Virus record (IMG/VR): IMGVR_UViG_3300031687_000037
Coordinates: 1 to 40,849 of that record
Strand: one strand, 5' to 3'
Origin: a virus
DNA: 40,849 nucleotides
Below are positions 15,581 through 22,905 of this stretch, piece by piece. Positions within the stretch are counted from its first letter, which is position 1. The number at the start of each line of letters is the position of its first letter. Made by a program: the position numbers and the translations under genes. The notes beneath the pieces are model-generated. The model did no database searches, was not told the DNA's origin, and saw nothing but the letters and a program-made list of their open reading frames with translations.

Positions 15581-16686
15581 TAGGGGTAGTATCAAACAGT
15601 CTTACTTTTCAAACGAACAAAGTGTTCAAGCAACTGTTATATATGGATGCCCTTAGAGGCCCTCATAGTACTGGTGTTGCTACTGACAACAAAGATAACG
15701 AAGTAAGTGTGTACAAACGTGCACTAATGTCAAGTGATTTCTTACAGTTAGATGCAGCAAACACCTTGATCAGTAGTATATCGGGTAGCTTCTTGATGGG
15801 TCACAACAGGTACGCAACCCAAGGTAGTATCAATGATGACAACGCACACCCATTCACCTATGGTAACGTGACCCTATGCCACAACGGTACCTTGACTGAT
15901 CAAACTACACTACCAGATCATAAAGACTTTGAAGTGGACAGTGAGAATATCGCATGGGCTATGGGGTTAGCAAAAGAACCTGAAGAGGTTATAAGTAAAC
16001 TTCACGGTGCCTTTGCTTTGACTTGGTACAATGACCATGAACTTAAGTTCTATATAGTACGCAACAGTGAGCGACCTATGTGGTATGCTATAGATAAAGA
16101 GAAAAGTAATTACTATTATGCTTCTGAAAGATTCATGCTTGAGGCAGCTCTAACTAGAAACAGTATCAAGTATGACATCAAAGAAGTTAAGGCTGGTGAA
16201 CTGCTTACCTTCGATATGTCTAAGACTAATATAGAACTCACTATTAGAACTGTTAAGTTAGCACCTAAGAAAGTAATAACTAGCCCTTCGTATCAATCAT
16301 GGAACATTAAAAGTTATAAAACAGCAAACCCTCTATCGTCTTACAACCTTAAGATAGGGGACGAGGTTGAGTTCTACACACACGGGTTACCTGATGTTGT
16401 ATCATCTAAAACTTTGGGTACCCTACTAGGTGTAAGTACTTGCAAAGTACCTATGACTATCAAGTGCTATGCACAGCCCAATGACTCTATTGCTGGGTAC
16501 TACACAGGCATAGTACAATCTGTTATTAATGATAAAGGAAAAGATATCCTTATCATAAGAGAACCTTGGCTAGCAGAGATCATAGAGGGTGATGTTAACA
16601 ACGTAGGTAGGCCTGAAATCGTAGATAAAATACTATCAAAAGACGCTGCGCTAGCGTCAACCATAAACCAAAGGGCATTTAAATGA
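15568..16686 (+). CDS. Class II glutamine amidotransferase (Ntn hydrolase)
   Basis: A 372-residue protein that starts MCGLVGV. Once Met is removed, Cys2 is the N-terminal nucleophile as in GlmS, PurF and asparagine synthetase. Other glutaminase-site residues are present: GHNRYATQG (78-86, R81), DNAHPF (91-96), CHNGTLTD (104-111, N106, G107) and an acidic 'VDSENIAWA' (near 122-130). The first ~210 residues form the glutaminase domain, which releases ammonia from glutamine. The remaining ~160 residues (strand-rich, LKIGDEVEFYTHGLPDV near 258-272) do not resemble an isomerase or synthetase domain. I infer ammonia supply to one of the adjacent ligases, or glutaminyl transfer. Its stop overlaps the ATP-grasp start (ATGA). 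Confidence 0.85.
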   Translation: MCGLVGVVSNSLTFQTNKVFKQLLYMDALRGPHSTGVATDNKDNEVSVYKRALMSSDFLQLDAANTLISSISGSFLMGHNRYATQGSINDDNAHPFTYGNVTLCHNGTLTDQTTLPDHKDFEVDSENIAWAMGLAKEPEEVISKLHGAFALTWYNDHELKFYIVRNSERPMWYAIDKEKSNYYYASERFMLEAALTRNSIKYDIKEVKAGELLTFDMSKTNIELTIRTVKLAPKKVITSPSYQSWNIKSYKTANPLSSYNLKIGDEVEFYTHGLPDVVSSKTLGTLLGVSTCKVPMTIKCYAQPNDSIAGYYTGIVQSVINDKGKDILIIREPWLAEIIEGDVNNVGRPEIVDKILSKDAALASTINQRAFK

Positions 16687-17915
16687 GTAAACTATTAGTA
16701 CTTCCATACAAATCATCCAGTAAATCTGCTGTTGTAATAGCTAATGAACTGGGTTGTAAAAGAATGAACCTAACTAACTCAAGGGTAGTTGATAACCCTA
16801 ACACTAGCATCATTAACTGGGGTAACTCAACAACTAACCTGTCACACTTACCCTCTGTTAAAGTGTACAACGTATCAGAGAACGTAAGATTAGCATCTCA
16901 TAAGTTAGATTTCTTTAAGGCTATCGAACAGTACAACGATGCTAATCAAGATAGCCCTGTGTCTATACCAGACTGGACATCTAAGGTCAGTGTTGCAAGA
17001 CGATGGTACACTGAAGGTAACGATGTAGTTGTACGTAACGTAATGCAAGGTCACTCTGGTGATGGCCTTGAATTAATAAGCTATGACGAAAGTATACTTG
17101 CTAAGGATGCTGTACCTAAAGCACCTCTATACACTAAGTATATGAAGAAGAGAGACGAGTACCGTGTCCATGTTGTAGGCCAAGAGGCTATCTTCTTACA
17201 ACGTAAAGCCCCAAGATATAGTGATAGTCGTATCGTTGACTACCAAATACGTAACACTGCTAATGGATTCATCTTTGTAACTGAAGGCTTAAACCCTAAT
17301 CCTCTTGTAGAATCTGAGGCTGTTAAAGCTGTTGTTGCATTGGGCTTAGACTTCGGAGCTGTAGATGTTATATGGAATGAAAGACGTGGTAAAGCTACTG
17401 TAATAGAAGTCAACACTGCGTGTGGGTTAACAAGCATTAAGGGTATCGAGCGGTACAAGAGAGCCTTAGAGTCTATGTTAACCAATAAAGCTCAAATAAA
17501 ATGGAGTCAAAGTTTACCTATCGATAACTTTGAAGAGACGCTTGAAGACCTTAACACCATGTTTAATGAGGTAGAAGCTAAGAAAACTTTCCTTCGTAGA
17601 ACTTCACAGTTACTAACAAGCTCAGCCCCTAATGAAAGGATAACCTATAACTCTATTGGAGACTCAGTAATATTATCTGATGTCATTAAAAGTTATATAG
17701 TTGATTATGTTTTAGAAGGTGGTACTGAGAATGGAGCTAACAATTACCATACAATATCAGAGCTATCAGGCCTTATGTGTGACTTTATACTGTACGATTG
17801 GAAAGTACAAGAGGACACATGTCGTGTGCTATTCTCCCCTAGGTCAGATGATACCTTACGATGCCACATAGAACTAGACCTACCTAGTAGTCAAATACAT
17901 TTAGTGGAGGGTTAA
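16683..17915 (+). CDS. ATP-grasp ligase (RimK-like) with C-terminal extension
   Basis: A 410-residue protein. The ATP-grasp fold is visible as the glycine loop GHSGDGLEL (123-131), the strand 'LYTKYMKKRDEYRVHVVG' (149-166), GLDFGAVDVIW (221-231, D228) and the Mg-binding ATVIEVNTACGL (238-249; E242, N244), an intact set. RimK-like ATP-grasp ligases join a carboxylate to an amine through an acyl phosphate. Residues 271-410 lie outside the core and are not recognised. The start codon overlaps the amidotransferase stop (ATGA) and the next gene begins one base after the stop, so the four enzymes are almost certainly co-translated. Substrate not predictable. Confidence 0.85.
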   Translation: MSKLLVLPYKSSSKSAVVIANELGCKRMNLTNSRVVDNPNTSIINWGNSTTNLSHLPSVKVYNVSENVRLASHKLDFFKAIEQYNDANQDSPVSIPDWTSKVSVARRWYTEGNDVVVRNVMQGHSGDGLELISYDESILAKDAVPKAPLYTKYMKKRDEYRVHVVGQEAIFLQRKAPRYSDSRIVDYQIRNTANGFIFVTEGLNPNPLVESEAVKAVVALGLDFGAVDVIWNERRGKATVIEVNTACGLTSIKGIERYKRALESMLTNKAQIKWSQSLPIDNFEETLEDLNTMFNEVEAKKTFLRRTSQLLTSSAPNERITYNSIGDSVILSDVIKSYIVDYVLEGGTENGANNYHTISELSGLMCDFILYDWKVQEDTCRVLFSPRSDDTLRCHIELDLPSSQIHLVEG

Positions 17916-17916
17916 T

Positions 17917-18315
17917 ATGTTAAATGATTTGTATAAGGTAGCAGTATACGGTACACTACGTAAGGGTAATGGTAACAACGTACTGTTATCTAACTCTAAA
18001 ATGGTAGGTACTGTATTCACTGCGCCTAACTATCAAATGTTTTCCTTAGGTGGGTTCCCCGGTATCCGATCAGGTAATAAAAGAGTTCTCGTAGAGGTGT
18101 ACGAGATAGACGATGCAACCCTCTCTCGCTTGGATAGATTAGAGGGGTACCGTGGTGAGGGTGAGAGTAACTTCTACGAAAGAGAACTCATTGAGACAGC
18201 CTTAGGTACCACATACATCTACACACTAGACGATGATAGGTACGATAAGTGCCCGACCATTGAGTCTGGCAACTGGAATGAACATAAAGAAGTAAGACTT
18301 AAAGATTTAATCTAA
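17917..18315 (+). CDS. Gamma-glutamylcyclotransferase-like (AIG2/GGCT fold)
   Basis: A 132-residue protein with the family hallmark YGTLRKG (11-17), FPGIRSG (47-53), 'EVYEID' (60-65) and the catalytic-site segment RLDRLEGY (71-78), where E76 fits the family's general acid/base. Members cleave gamma-glutamyl amines to 5-oxoproline plus free amine. As the last gene of the amidoligase cluster it could trim or recycle a gamma-glutamyl intermediate, or proof-read the product, which hints that glutamate is one of the joined units. It has GGAGG before its ATG at 17917. Fold call is strong; role is inference. Confidence 0.85.
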   Translation: MLNDLYKVAVYGTLRKGNGNNVLLSNSKMVGTVFTAPNYQMFSLGGFPGIRSGNKRVLVEVYEIDDATLSRLDRLEGYRGEGESNFYERELIETALGTTYIYTLDDDRYDKCPTIESGNWNEHKEVRLKDLI

Positions 18316-18376
18316 AGCAATAGCAACCTAAGTCAAGAGAATTCAAACTATTTAATTCTACATAAGGTAATAAAAT

Positions 18377-18844
18377 ATGACCGCAATTCTTGGAACTTCA
18401 ATCATCCGTGATGTAACTCTTAACTATGTCAAAGTAGATCCTGATAGCCCCACTGATCCGTTTGGAACCTTACAATGGGAGTGTCAACTAGTAGTATCCG
18501 CAGATAGAAGCGAAGAACTTAGTGGATTTGGTAACGTTAAGCCAGTCAAAGATGATCCAAGTCGAGTTGCTATCAACCTGAAACGTAAAGCTGTACGTAA
18601 AGATGGGGAAGCTAACGACCCTGTCCAGCTAGTCGATGGTAAGAAGCAAAAGATTGACGCTAAGATTAAGATTGGCAATGGATCTAAAGGTAATGTTAAA
18701 GTATATCGTAGAGAATACGATGTAGCTGGTCGTCAGGGTATATCTACTATCCTAACTGCAATCCAGATCACTGACCTAATCGAGTACACTGGTTCAGTTG
18801 ACTTTGATATTGATGATTCAGAAGCAGATGACACTCAGTTCTAA
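18377..18844 (+). CDS. ssDNA-binding protein (gp2.5-like role)
   Basis: A 155-residue protein, beta-rich, with 'NDPVQLVDGKKQKI' (near 79-92), VYRREYDVAGRQGISTILTA (near 108-127) and a strongly acidic tail (DFDIDDSEADDTQF) ending in Phe. An OB-fold body with an acidic, Phe-ended tail is the layout of phage single-stranded DNA-binding proteins, in which the tail contacts the polymerase and helicase. Length and pattern fit the short SSB family seen in many marine podoviruses. A paralogue-like protein lies at 11318. A 61-bp gap with no obvious control signal precedes it. Confidence 0.65.
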   Translation: MTAILGTSIIRDVTLNYVKVDPDSPTDPFGTLQWECQLVVSADRSEELSGFGNVKPVKDDPSRVAINLKRKAVRKDGEANDPVQLVDGKKQKIDAKIKIGNGSKGNVKVYRREYDVAGRQGISTILTAIQITDLIEYTGSVDFDIDDSEADDTQF

Positions 18845-18912
18845 GTACTAATAGTTTATGTCTCATGTCTTAAACTAAGTACCCAAACTGGGATAAGATT
18901 ATCAAGGACTAT

Positions 18913-18981
18913 ATGATAATTCTTATAACACTATTCTTTGGTGTGTTAATGCTACTAGATCTACGTGATAAACGTAGGTAG
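18913..18981 (+). CDS. Possible 22-residue membrane microprotein
   Basis: A short frame, ATG at 18913 with AAGGA five bases upstream, encodes a hydrophobic stretch (ILITLFFGVLMLL) followed by a charged end (DLRDKRR), the shape of a single-pass inner-membrane microprotein with a cytoplasmic C-terminus. It lies in the 289-bp space between the SSB gene and the next gene, ahead of a terminator. Nothing else supports it. Confidence 0.35.
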   Translation: MIILITLFFGVLMLLDLRDKRR

Positions 18982-19006
18982 AACGCCATAGATTAGAGCC
19001 TAAGAG

Positions 19007-19049
19007 CCCTTCTCAACTTAGTAATAGGTTGGGAGGGGTTTCTTTTATC
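19007..19049 (+). terminator. Intrinsic terminator
   Basis: Arms CCCTTCTCAAC (19007-19017) and GTTGGGAGGGG (19028-19038) pair over eleven positions, including G-U pairs, followed by TTTCTTTTAT. It ends the unit that includes the SSB gene. Confidence 0.75.
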
Positions 19050-19133
19050 TGTCTTACAACGTAACTGAGAGGTGTTGTGTAGGATTCTAGGCAATTAAGT
19101 ACCTTATAGAGGGCACCCTAGAAGGAGGATACA

Positions 19134-19586
19134 ATGTCTACTGAAGAGAAAGTCTTTACTCAAGAAGATGTAAACGATGGCAAGAAGAAGATACACCCTA
19201 ACTCATTAGCTAATCTTAAACCAAGACATGATAAGCAACACATGGAAATGATGTGTAAGAAAGCTGATGAAGCTAGGTTAAAGAATGATCTAATGAAAGA
19301 ACAAATGAAAGATGTTCTTAAATTAGTTAACAACCTATCTGATAGCCTAATGGATTCAATCCCTAAAGGTTTAACTGTTATGAAACTAGCTATGATCAAA
19401 GCAATTGGTGCTGATGATATGGTTGAGGCTTCAAGGTTAGCATCTATAGTAGCTGAGTATGAGCAACCTAAACTTCAACGATCAGAAACAATCAACACTA
19501 ACTTTGATTACACTGACTTAACAGATGAAGAACTGAAGGCAGAGATGGATAGGATAAGTGGTAGCAGTAACGAAGCAGGGGCCTAG
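19134..19586 (+). CDS. Possible terminase small subunit
   Basis: A 150-residue, mostly helical protein. The N-terminal 'KIHPNSLANLKPRH' (near 19-32) resembles the Asn-Leu-x-Pro lead of many small terminase and related DNA-binding phage proteins. A long helical, probably coiled segment follows (40-120), then 'FDYTDLTDEELKAEMDRI' (near 125-142), a C-terminal pattern also common in small terminases. It has an excellent AAGGAGG site before its ATG. It lies in the replication block and not next to the large subunit, which is unusual, so I hold this as a suggestion. Its stop codon lies in the loop of the following terminator. Confidence 0.4.
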   Translation: MSTEEKVFTQEDVNDGKKKIHPNSLANLKPRHDKQHMEMMCKKADEARLKNDLMKEQMKDVLKLVNNLSDSLMDSIPKGLTVMKLAMIKAIGADDMVEASRLASIVAEYEQPKLQRSETINTNFDYTDLTDEELKAEMDRISGSSNEAGA

Positions 19587-19600
19587 AGCCCCTCTTTTTA
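19578..19600 (+). terminator. Intrinsic terminator overlapping a stop codon
   Basis: GGGGC (19578-19582) and GCCCC (19588-19592) form the stem; the loop contains the TAG stop of the preceding gene. TCTTTTTATT follows. Ribosomes finishing the gene would cover the stem, so termination may depend on translation. Confidence 0.75.
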
Positions 19601-19602
19601 TT

Positions 19603-19629
19603 GCAACACCGACACCTGACTACATGCAT
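19603..19629 (+). promoter_or_regulatory. ACCGACA...TACATGCA element, copy 3
   Basis: CAACACCGACA, six bases, TACATGCATTTTT, beginning just after the T-tract of the terminator at 19578-19600. Same element as at 11864 and 11949. Confidence 0.45.
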
Positions 19630-19635
19630 TTTTCG

Positions 19636-19665
19636 GCAACCGACACCTGCTTACATGCATTTTTA
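19636..19665 (+). promoter_or_regulatory. ACCGACA...TACATGCA element, copy 4
   Basis: CAACCGACA, six bases, TACATGCATTTTT, immediately after copy 3 with a T-run in between, and ahead of the small-gene and nucleotide-metabolism unit. Confidence 0.45.
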
Positions 19666-19692
19666 GACAAACCTTTGTGAGGACACAAACGT

Positions 19693-19911
19693 ATGAGCAT
19701 TAAACTATTTAATAAATTAATTACCTGTGAGTTTAGATCAGGCACTGGTATTGACATTGAATTCTGTGACAGCAGACCTGTGTGGGTATTCAACGAGGAG
19801 AAACAAGAGGTAACCGCTATGCCTTTCGAAGGGATAGTTATAATGTTACCTTGTATGGTGATCACTTGGGGTAACGTATACACAGAAGAGTATCTCGGAG
19901 AAGAAAAGTAA
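19693..19911 (+). CDS. Small unrecognised protein
   Basis: A 72-residue protein with alternating hydrophobic strands (IDIEFCDSRPVWVFNEE near 19-35; 'EGIVIMLPCMVITWGNVY' near 46-63), probably a small beta fold and not a membrane protein. GAGGAC precedes the ATG. The stop overlaps the next start (TAATG). It is the first gene after element copies 3 and 4. No family recognised. Confidence 0.6.
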   Translation: MSIKLFNKLITCEFRSGTGIDIEFCDSRPVWVFNEEKQEVTAMPFEGIVIMLPCMVITWGNVYTEEYLGEEK

Positions 19912-20087
19912 TGGCTAACTATATTATAAGGTTAAATGATTCAGAAGATAAAGAGTCAGTCTCTGTTAGTATAGAGTCTGATGGTCTTCATCTTGCAGAG
20001 GAGGATAGTAAAGCGTTTCAACTATCTGCTTATGCGTTAGATTGTATCCAATCATTAGAGGAGAAGGCTAAGAATGCAACCCACTGA
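19911..20087 (+). CDS. Small unrecognised protein, 58 residues
   Basis: The frame starts at an ATG sharing its A with the stop of the preceding gene (TAATG) and ends 14 bases into the next gene, so it fills the space exactly. The product is acidic (SEDKESVSVSIESD near 11-24) with a C-terminal helix (AYALDCIQSLEEKAK). Coupling on both sides is the main support. No family recognised. Confidence 0.65.
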   Translation: MANYIIRLNDSEDKESVSVSIESDGLHLAEEDSKAFQLSAYALDCIQSLEEKAKNATH

Positions 20088-20346
20088 TACACAAAGCACA
20101 CTGATACAACGTGGTAACAGGTACGGATCCTTTGAAACCCAGAGTGAACTGTGTCAAAGATTAAAGCATGCAATGAGAGGGCACTCTGGTTGGTGCAATC
20201 TCAATGAAGCTCAGCAAGAATCAATTGAAATGATACAGCACAAGGTTGCCCGTATTATTAATGGTGATCCTAACTACGCTGATAGTTGGCATGACATCTC
20301 CGGTTACGCAACACTAATAGAAAACATGTTAGATAAAAAGGAGTAG
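20074..20346 (+). CDS. DUF6378-like small phage protein
   Basis: A 90-residue protein with 'RGNRYGSFETQSELCQRLKHAM' at the N-terminus, then 'LNEAQQESIEMIQHKVARIINGDPNYADSWHDISGYATLIENML'. The Arg-Gly-x-Arg-Tyr-Gly lead plus the 'KxARIxxGDPxYxDSWxDIxGYA' block is a pattern I know from a small phage domain annotated DUF6378 (recalled, not searched). That domain is often described as related to all-helical nucleotide pyrophosphohydrolases. A nucleotide-pool role would fit the nearby reductase. Overlaps the previous gene by 14 bases. Confidence 0.6.
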   Translation: MQPTDTQSTLIQRGNRYGSFETQSELCQRLKHAMRGHSGWCNLNEAQQESIEMIQHKVARIINGDPNYADSWHDISGYATLIENMLDKKE

Positions 20347-20348
20347 CC

Positions 20349-20510
20349 ATGTCCGGCAAGGGTTCAAGGCCACGGCCTATGAAAGAAAAAGAAGCGTACT
20401 CTAAATCATGGGATGCTATCTTCGGTAAGAAAGACAAACCTGAGGAAGCAGTAGAGCCCTTCGGGCTCCTAAAAGGTGAGGATAAAGATGCAGAAGATAA
20501 AGATAATTAA
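20349..20510 (+). CDS. Small basic/acidic phage protein, 53 residues
   Basis: Starts two bases after the preceding stop. The N-terminus MSGKGSRPRP and the Trp-Asp-x-Ile-Phe-Gly-Lys-Lys core (21-28) recall a short conserved protein found in many podoviruses, function unknown. The C-terminus is acidic (KGEDKDAEDKDN). A GAGCCCTTCGGGCTC hairpin lies inside the coding sequence (codons for EPFGL), and the gene overlaps the endonuclease gene by 23 bases, so the hairpin may influence translation of both. Confidence 0.6.
   Translation: MSGKGSRPRPMKEKEAYSKSWDAIFGKKDKPEEAVEPFGLLKGEDKDAEDKDN
20454..20468 (+). other. GAGCCCTTCGGGCTC hairpin inside a coding region
   Basis: The same 15-base hairpin as at 11243-11257, here within codons of the 53-residue gene and 19 bases ahead of the endonuclease VII start. 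No T-tract follows. A processing or translation-control site is possible. Confidence 0.5.
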
Positions 20511-21027
20511 ATGTAATGATGGTCACAAGTGGTACAGTTCTCTTGTTGGACAGACAGTACCCTTAGTATCTGTAGAGTCTAATGAATATATGTCTAAGGA
20601 ACCTGCAGGCTACATAAACTTTGTAGCTAAGGATGATGCTGTTCTAGTAGACGTAGAATATAAGACATGTACTAAGTGCAGAGTTAAGAAAGATGAGACT
20701 GAGTTCTCTATGGAAAGCGGTAGAGGATATCGTAAGACATCTTGTAGGCTGTGCGTAAGGTCTGTGTCTAAGGTAAGAGATGCACTTCATAAAGAAATGG
20801 GTACGCCTCCTGATGACTACGAGTGTCCTATCTGTTTAAGAAACGAAGAGGAAGCTGCAGGTTGTGGTGGTGTAAACAAATCCCCTTGGGCTTTGGATCA
20901 TGATCACTTGACCAGTAAGTTTAGAGGGTGGCTATGCCACTCATGCAATAGAACATTAGGTGGACTGAAGGATGACTTCGGTGCTCTTAATCGTATAAGA
21001 ACATATCTAAAGAAGGGAAGAGAATGA
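20488..21027 (+). CDS. Recombination endonuclease VII-like (HNH, zinc)
   Basis: A 179-residue protein from ATG 20488, with GGTGAGGA upstream; a GTG at 20476 overlaps that site. The core 'WALDHDHLTSKFRGWLCHSC' followed by NRTLGG is the endonuclease VII signature (DHDH, RG-x-LC-x-x-CN). CPIC and CHSC give the zinc site. An extra Cys-rich part (CTKCRVKK and CRLC, near 59-90) comes before it. Family members resolve Holliday junctions and branched replication DNA before packaging, the role filled in T7 by the unrelated gp3. The stop overlaps the reductase start (ATGA). Confidence 0.85.
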   Translation: MQKIKIIKCNDGHKWYSSLVGQTVPLVSVESNEYMSKEPAGYINFVAKDDAVLVDVEYKTCTKCRVKKDETEFSMESGRGYRKTSCRLCVRSVSKVRDALHKEMGTPPDDYECPICLRNEEEAAGCGGVNKSPWALDHDHLTSKFRGWLCHSCNRTLGGLKDDFGALNRIRTYLKKGRE

Positions 21028-22877
21028 ACACATCTAACAAAATCCTATCAGACATAACTGTCTTCAGCAAGTATGCAAAGTACGTACCTGAGTTGGAGCG
21101 TAGGGAAACTTGGGATGAGCTAGTAACACGTAACAAAGAAATGCATATGCGTAAGTACCCTACTATGGTAGACGAAATTGAGTCTGCATATAAGTTTGTC
21201 TATGATAAGAAAGTACTACCTTCTATGAGAGCCTTGCAATTTGGTGGCGCACCTATCGAGCTGGCACCTAACCGAATCTATAACTGTGCCTACCTACCAG
21301 TAGAAAGTACAGAAGCTTTCGCAGAGACTATGTTCCTACTACTTGGTGGTACTGGTGTGGGTTACTCAGTGCAACGTCATCACACCCGTAAACTACCTGA
21401 AGTATCAGGGCCTAAGGTACGCAAGCGTAGGTTCCTTGTGTCAGATAACATTGAAGGGTGGGCTGATGCAGTCAAGGTTCTATGTGAGTCTTACTTCAAC
21501 GGCACTATGGATGTAGAGTTTGACTACCGTGACATCCGACCTAAGGGTGCTATGCTTATCACTACTGGTGGTAAAGCACCGGGGCCTCAGCCTCTTAAGG
21601 ATTGCATACACAAGCTAAGGTCTACACTTGATGAGGCTATTGGTCGTAATCTTACTACACTAGAAGTCCATGACATGATGTGCTTCATCGCTGATGCTGT
21701 GCTTACAGGTGGTATACGTAGGGCAGCTATGATCTCCTTGTTCTCTATGGATGACGCAGACATGCTTGCTTGTAAAGCTGGTAACTGGTGGGAAGAGAAC
21801 CCTCAACGTGCTAGGTCTAACAACTCAGCAGTAATGCTTAGACATAAGATTACTAAGGAAGCTTTCGAGAAGCTATGGAAACGTGTAGAGCTATCAGGTT
21901 CAGGTGAGCCAGGGATTTACTTTACTAATGATAAAGACTGGGGCACTAACCCTTGCTGTGAGATTGGCTTACGTCCATACCAAATGTGTAACCTCACTGA
22001 ACTCAATGCTTCTAATGTTACATCACAAGAAGACTTGAACAGTAGAGCACGAGCAGCTTCTCTAATTGGTACGTTGCAAGCAGGGTACACAGACTTCCAT
22101 TACCTACGACCTGAATGGCAAGAGACTTGTCAACGAGATGCACTCATTGGTGTAGGCCAAACAGGCATTGGGTCTGGTGCTGTACTTAAGTTTAACTTAG
22201 AGGAAGCGGCACTTGAAGTTGTTAACGAAAACAAAAGAGTGGCTAAGCTGTTGGGAATTAATTCAGCTGCGAGATGTACCACGGTTAAGCCTAGTGGCAC
22301 TAGTTCTTGTGTGCTCGGTAGCAGTAGTGGTATTCATGCTTGGCATAACGATTACTATATCCGTAGGCAACGGGTTGGTAAGAACGAAGCACTCTATCAG
22401 TACTTTGCTGAGAACCACCCTGCGTTGGTGGAAGACGAATACTTTAATCCACAAGAACAAGCAGTGATTGAGATACCACAGGCAGCACCCCCTAACTCTA
22501 TCCTAAGGACAGAGAGTCCAGTTGAATTGCTTGACAGAGTACGTAAGTACAATGTAGAATGGGTAGCTCCGGGTCACATCGAAGGTCAGAACTCTCACAA
22601 TGTATCATGTACTATCTCTGTTAAGGATGATGAGTGGGAGCTGGCTGGTGAGTGGATGTGGAAGAACCGATACACCTTTAATGGTATCGCAGTACTACCA
22701 TACAACGGTGGCACCTATGTGCAAGCACCCTTCGAAGACATCTCCGAAGAGCGTTACCGTATCATGGAGTCTGCACTTACAGGTATCGATCTAACTCAAG
22801 TGAAAGAAGTAGAAGACAAGACAGACCTCAGTGGTGAAGCTGCTTGTGCAGGTGGAGCTTGTGAAGTAACTTTCTAA
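21024..22877 (+). CDS. Class II (B12-dependent) ribonucleotide reductase
   Basis: A 617-residue monomeric-type ribonucleoside-triphosphate reductase like that of Lactobacillus leichmannii. Active-site cysteines and partners are intact: C88 (YNCAY), N309-P-C311-C-E313 (radical Cys, Glu and Asn) and C322, eleven residues after C311 as in the model enzyme. The C-terminal redox pair is C608/C613 (CAGGAC), five apart as in the model. GGTGVGYSVQ (108-117) is a typical nearby block. It converts NTPs to dNTPs with adenosylcobalamin and thioredoxin. No separate B12 gene is present, so the host must supply the cofactor. It overlaps the upstream endonuclease gene by four bases and precedes DNA polymerase, giving a dNTP-supply and synthesis unit. 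Confidence 0.95.
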   Translation: MNTSNKILSDITVFSKYAKYVPELERRETWDELVTRNKEMHMRKYPTMVDEIESAYKFVYDKKVLPSMRALQFGGAPIELAPNRIYNCAYLPVESTEAFAETMFLLLGGTGVGYSVQRHHTRKLPEVSGPKVRKRRFLVSDNIEGWADAVKVLCESYFNGTMDVEFDYRDIRPKGAMLITTGGKAPGPQPLKDCIHKLRSTLDEAIGRNLTTLEVHDMMCFIADAVLTGGIRRAAMISLFSMDDADMLACKAGNWWEENPQRARSNNSAVMLRHKITKEAFEKLWKRVELSGSGEPGIYFTNDKDWGTNPCCEIGLRPYQMCNLTELNASNVTSQEDLNSRARAASLIGTLQAGYTDFHYLRPEWQETCQRDALIGVGQTGIGSGAVLKFNLEEAALEVVNENKRVAKLLGINSAARCTTVKPSGTSSCVLGSSSGIHAWHNDYYIRRQRVGKNEALYQYFAENHPALVEDEYFNPQEQAVIEIPQAAPPNSILRTESPVELLDRVRKYNVEWVAPGHIEGQNSHNVSCTISVKDDEWELAGEWMWKNRYTFNGIAVLPYNGGTYVQAPFEDISEERYRIMESALTGIDLTQVKEVEDKTDLSGEAACAGGACEVTF

Positions 22878-22884
22878 TCTAACA

Positions 22885-22905
22885 TAACGACCTGAGTATA
22901 GTCAT
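22885..22905 (+). promoter_or_regulatory. Promoter-like string before DNA polymerase
   Basis: ATAACGACCTGAGTATAGTC in the 52-bp gap before the polymerase gene combines a CGAC box and TATAG as in T7-class promoters, and CCTGA-TA as in element copy 3. Spacing differs, so this is weak. Confidence 0.2.

Noticed and set aside
18845-19133. tRNA or other structured RNA in this gap
   Set aside because: No cloverleaf, anticodon arm or T-loop sequence is visible; the only clear structure is the terminator at 19007.
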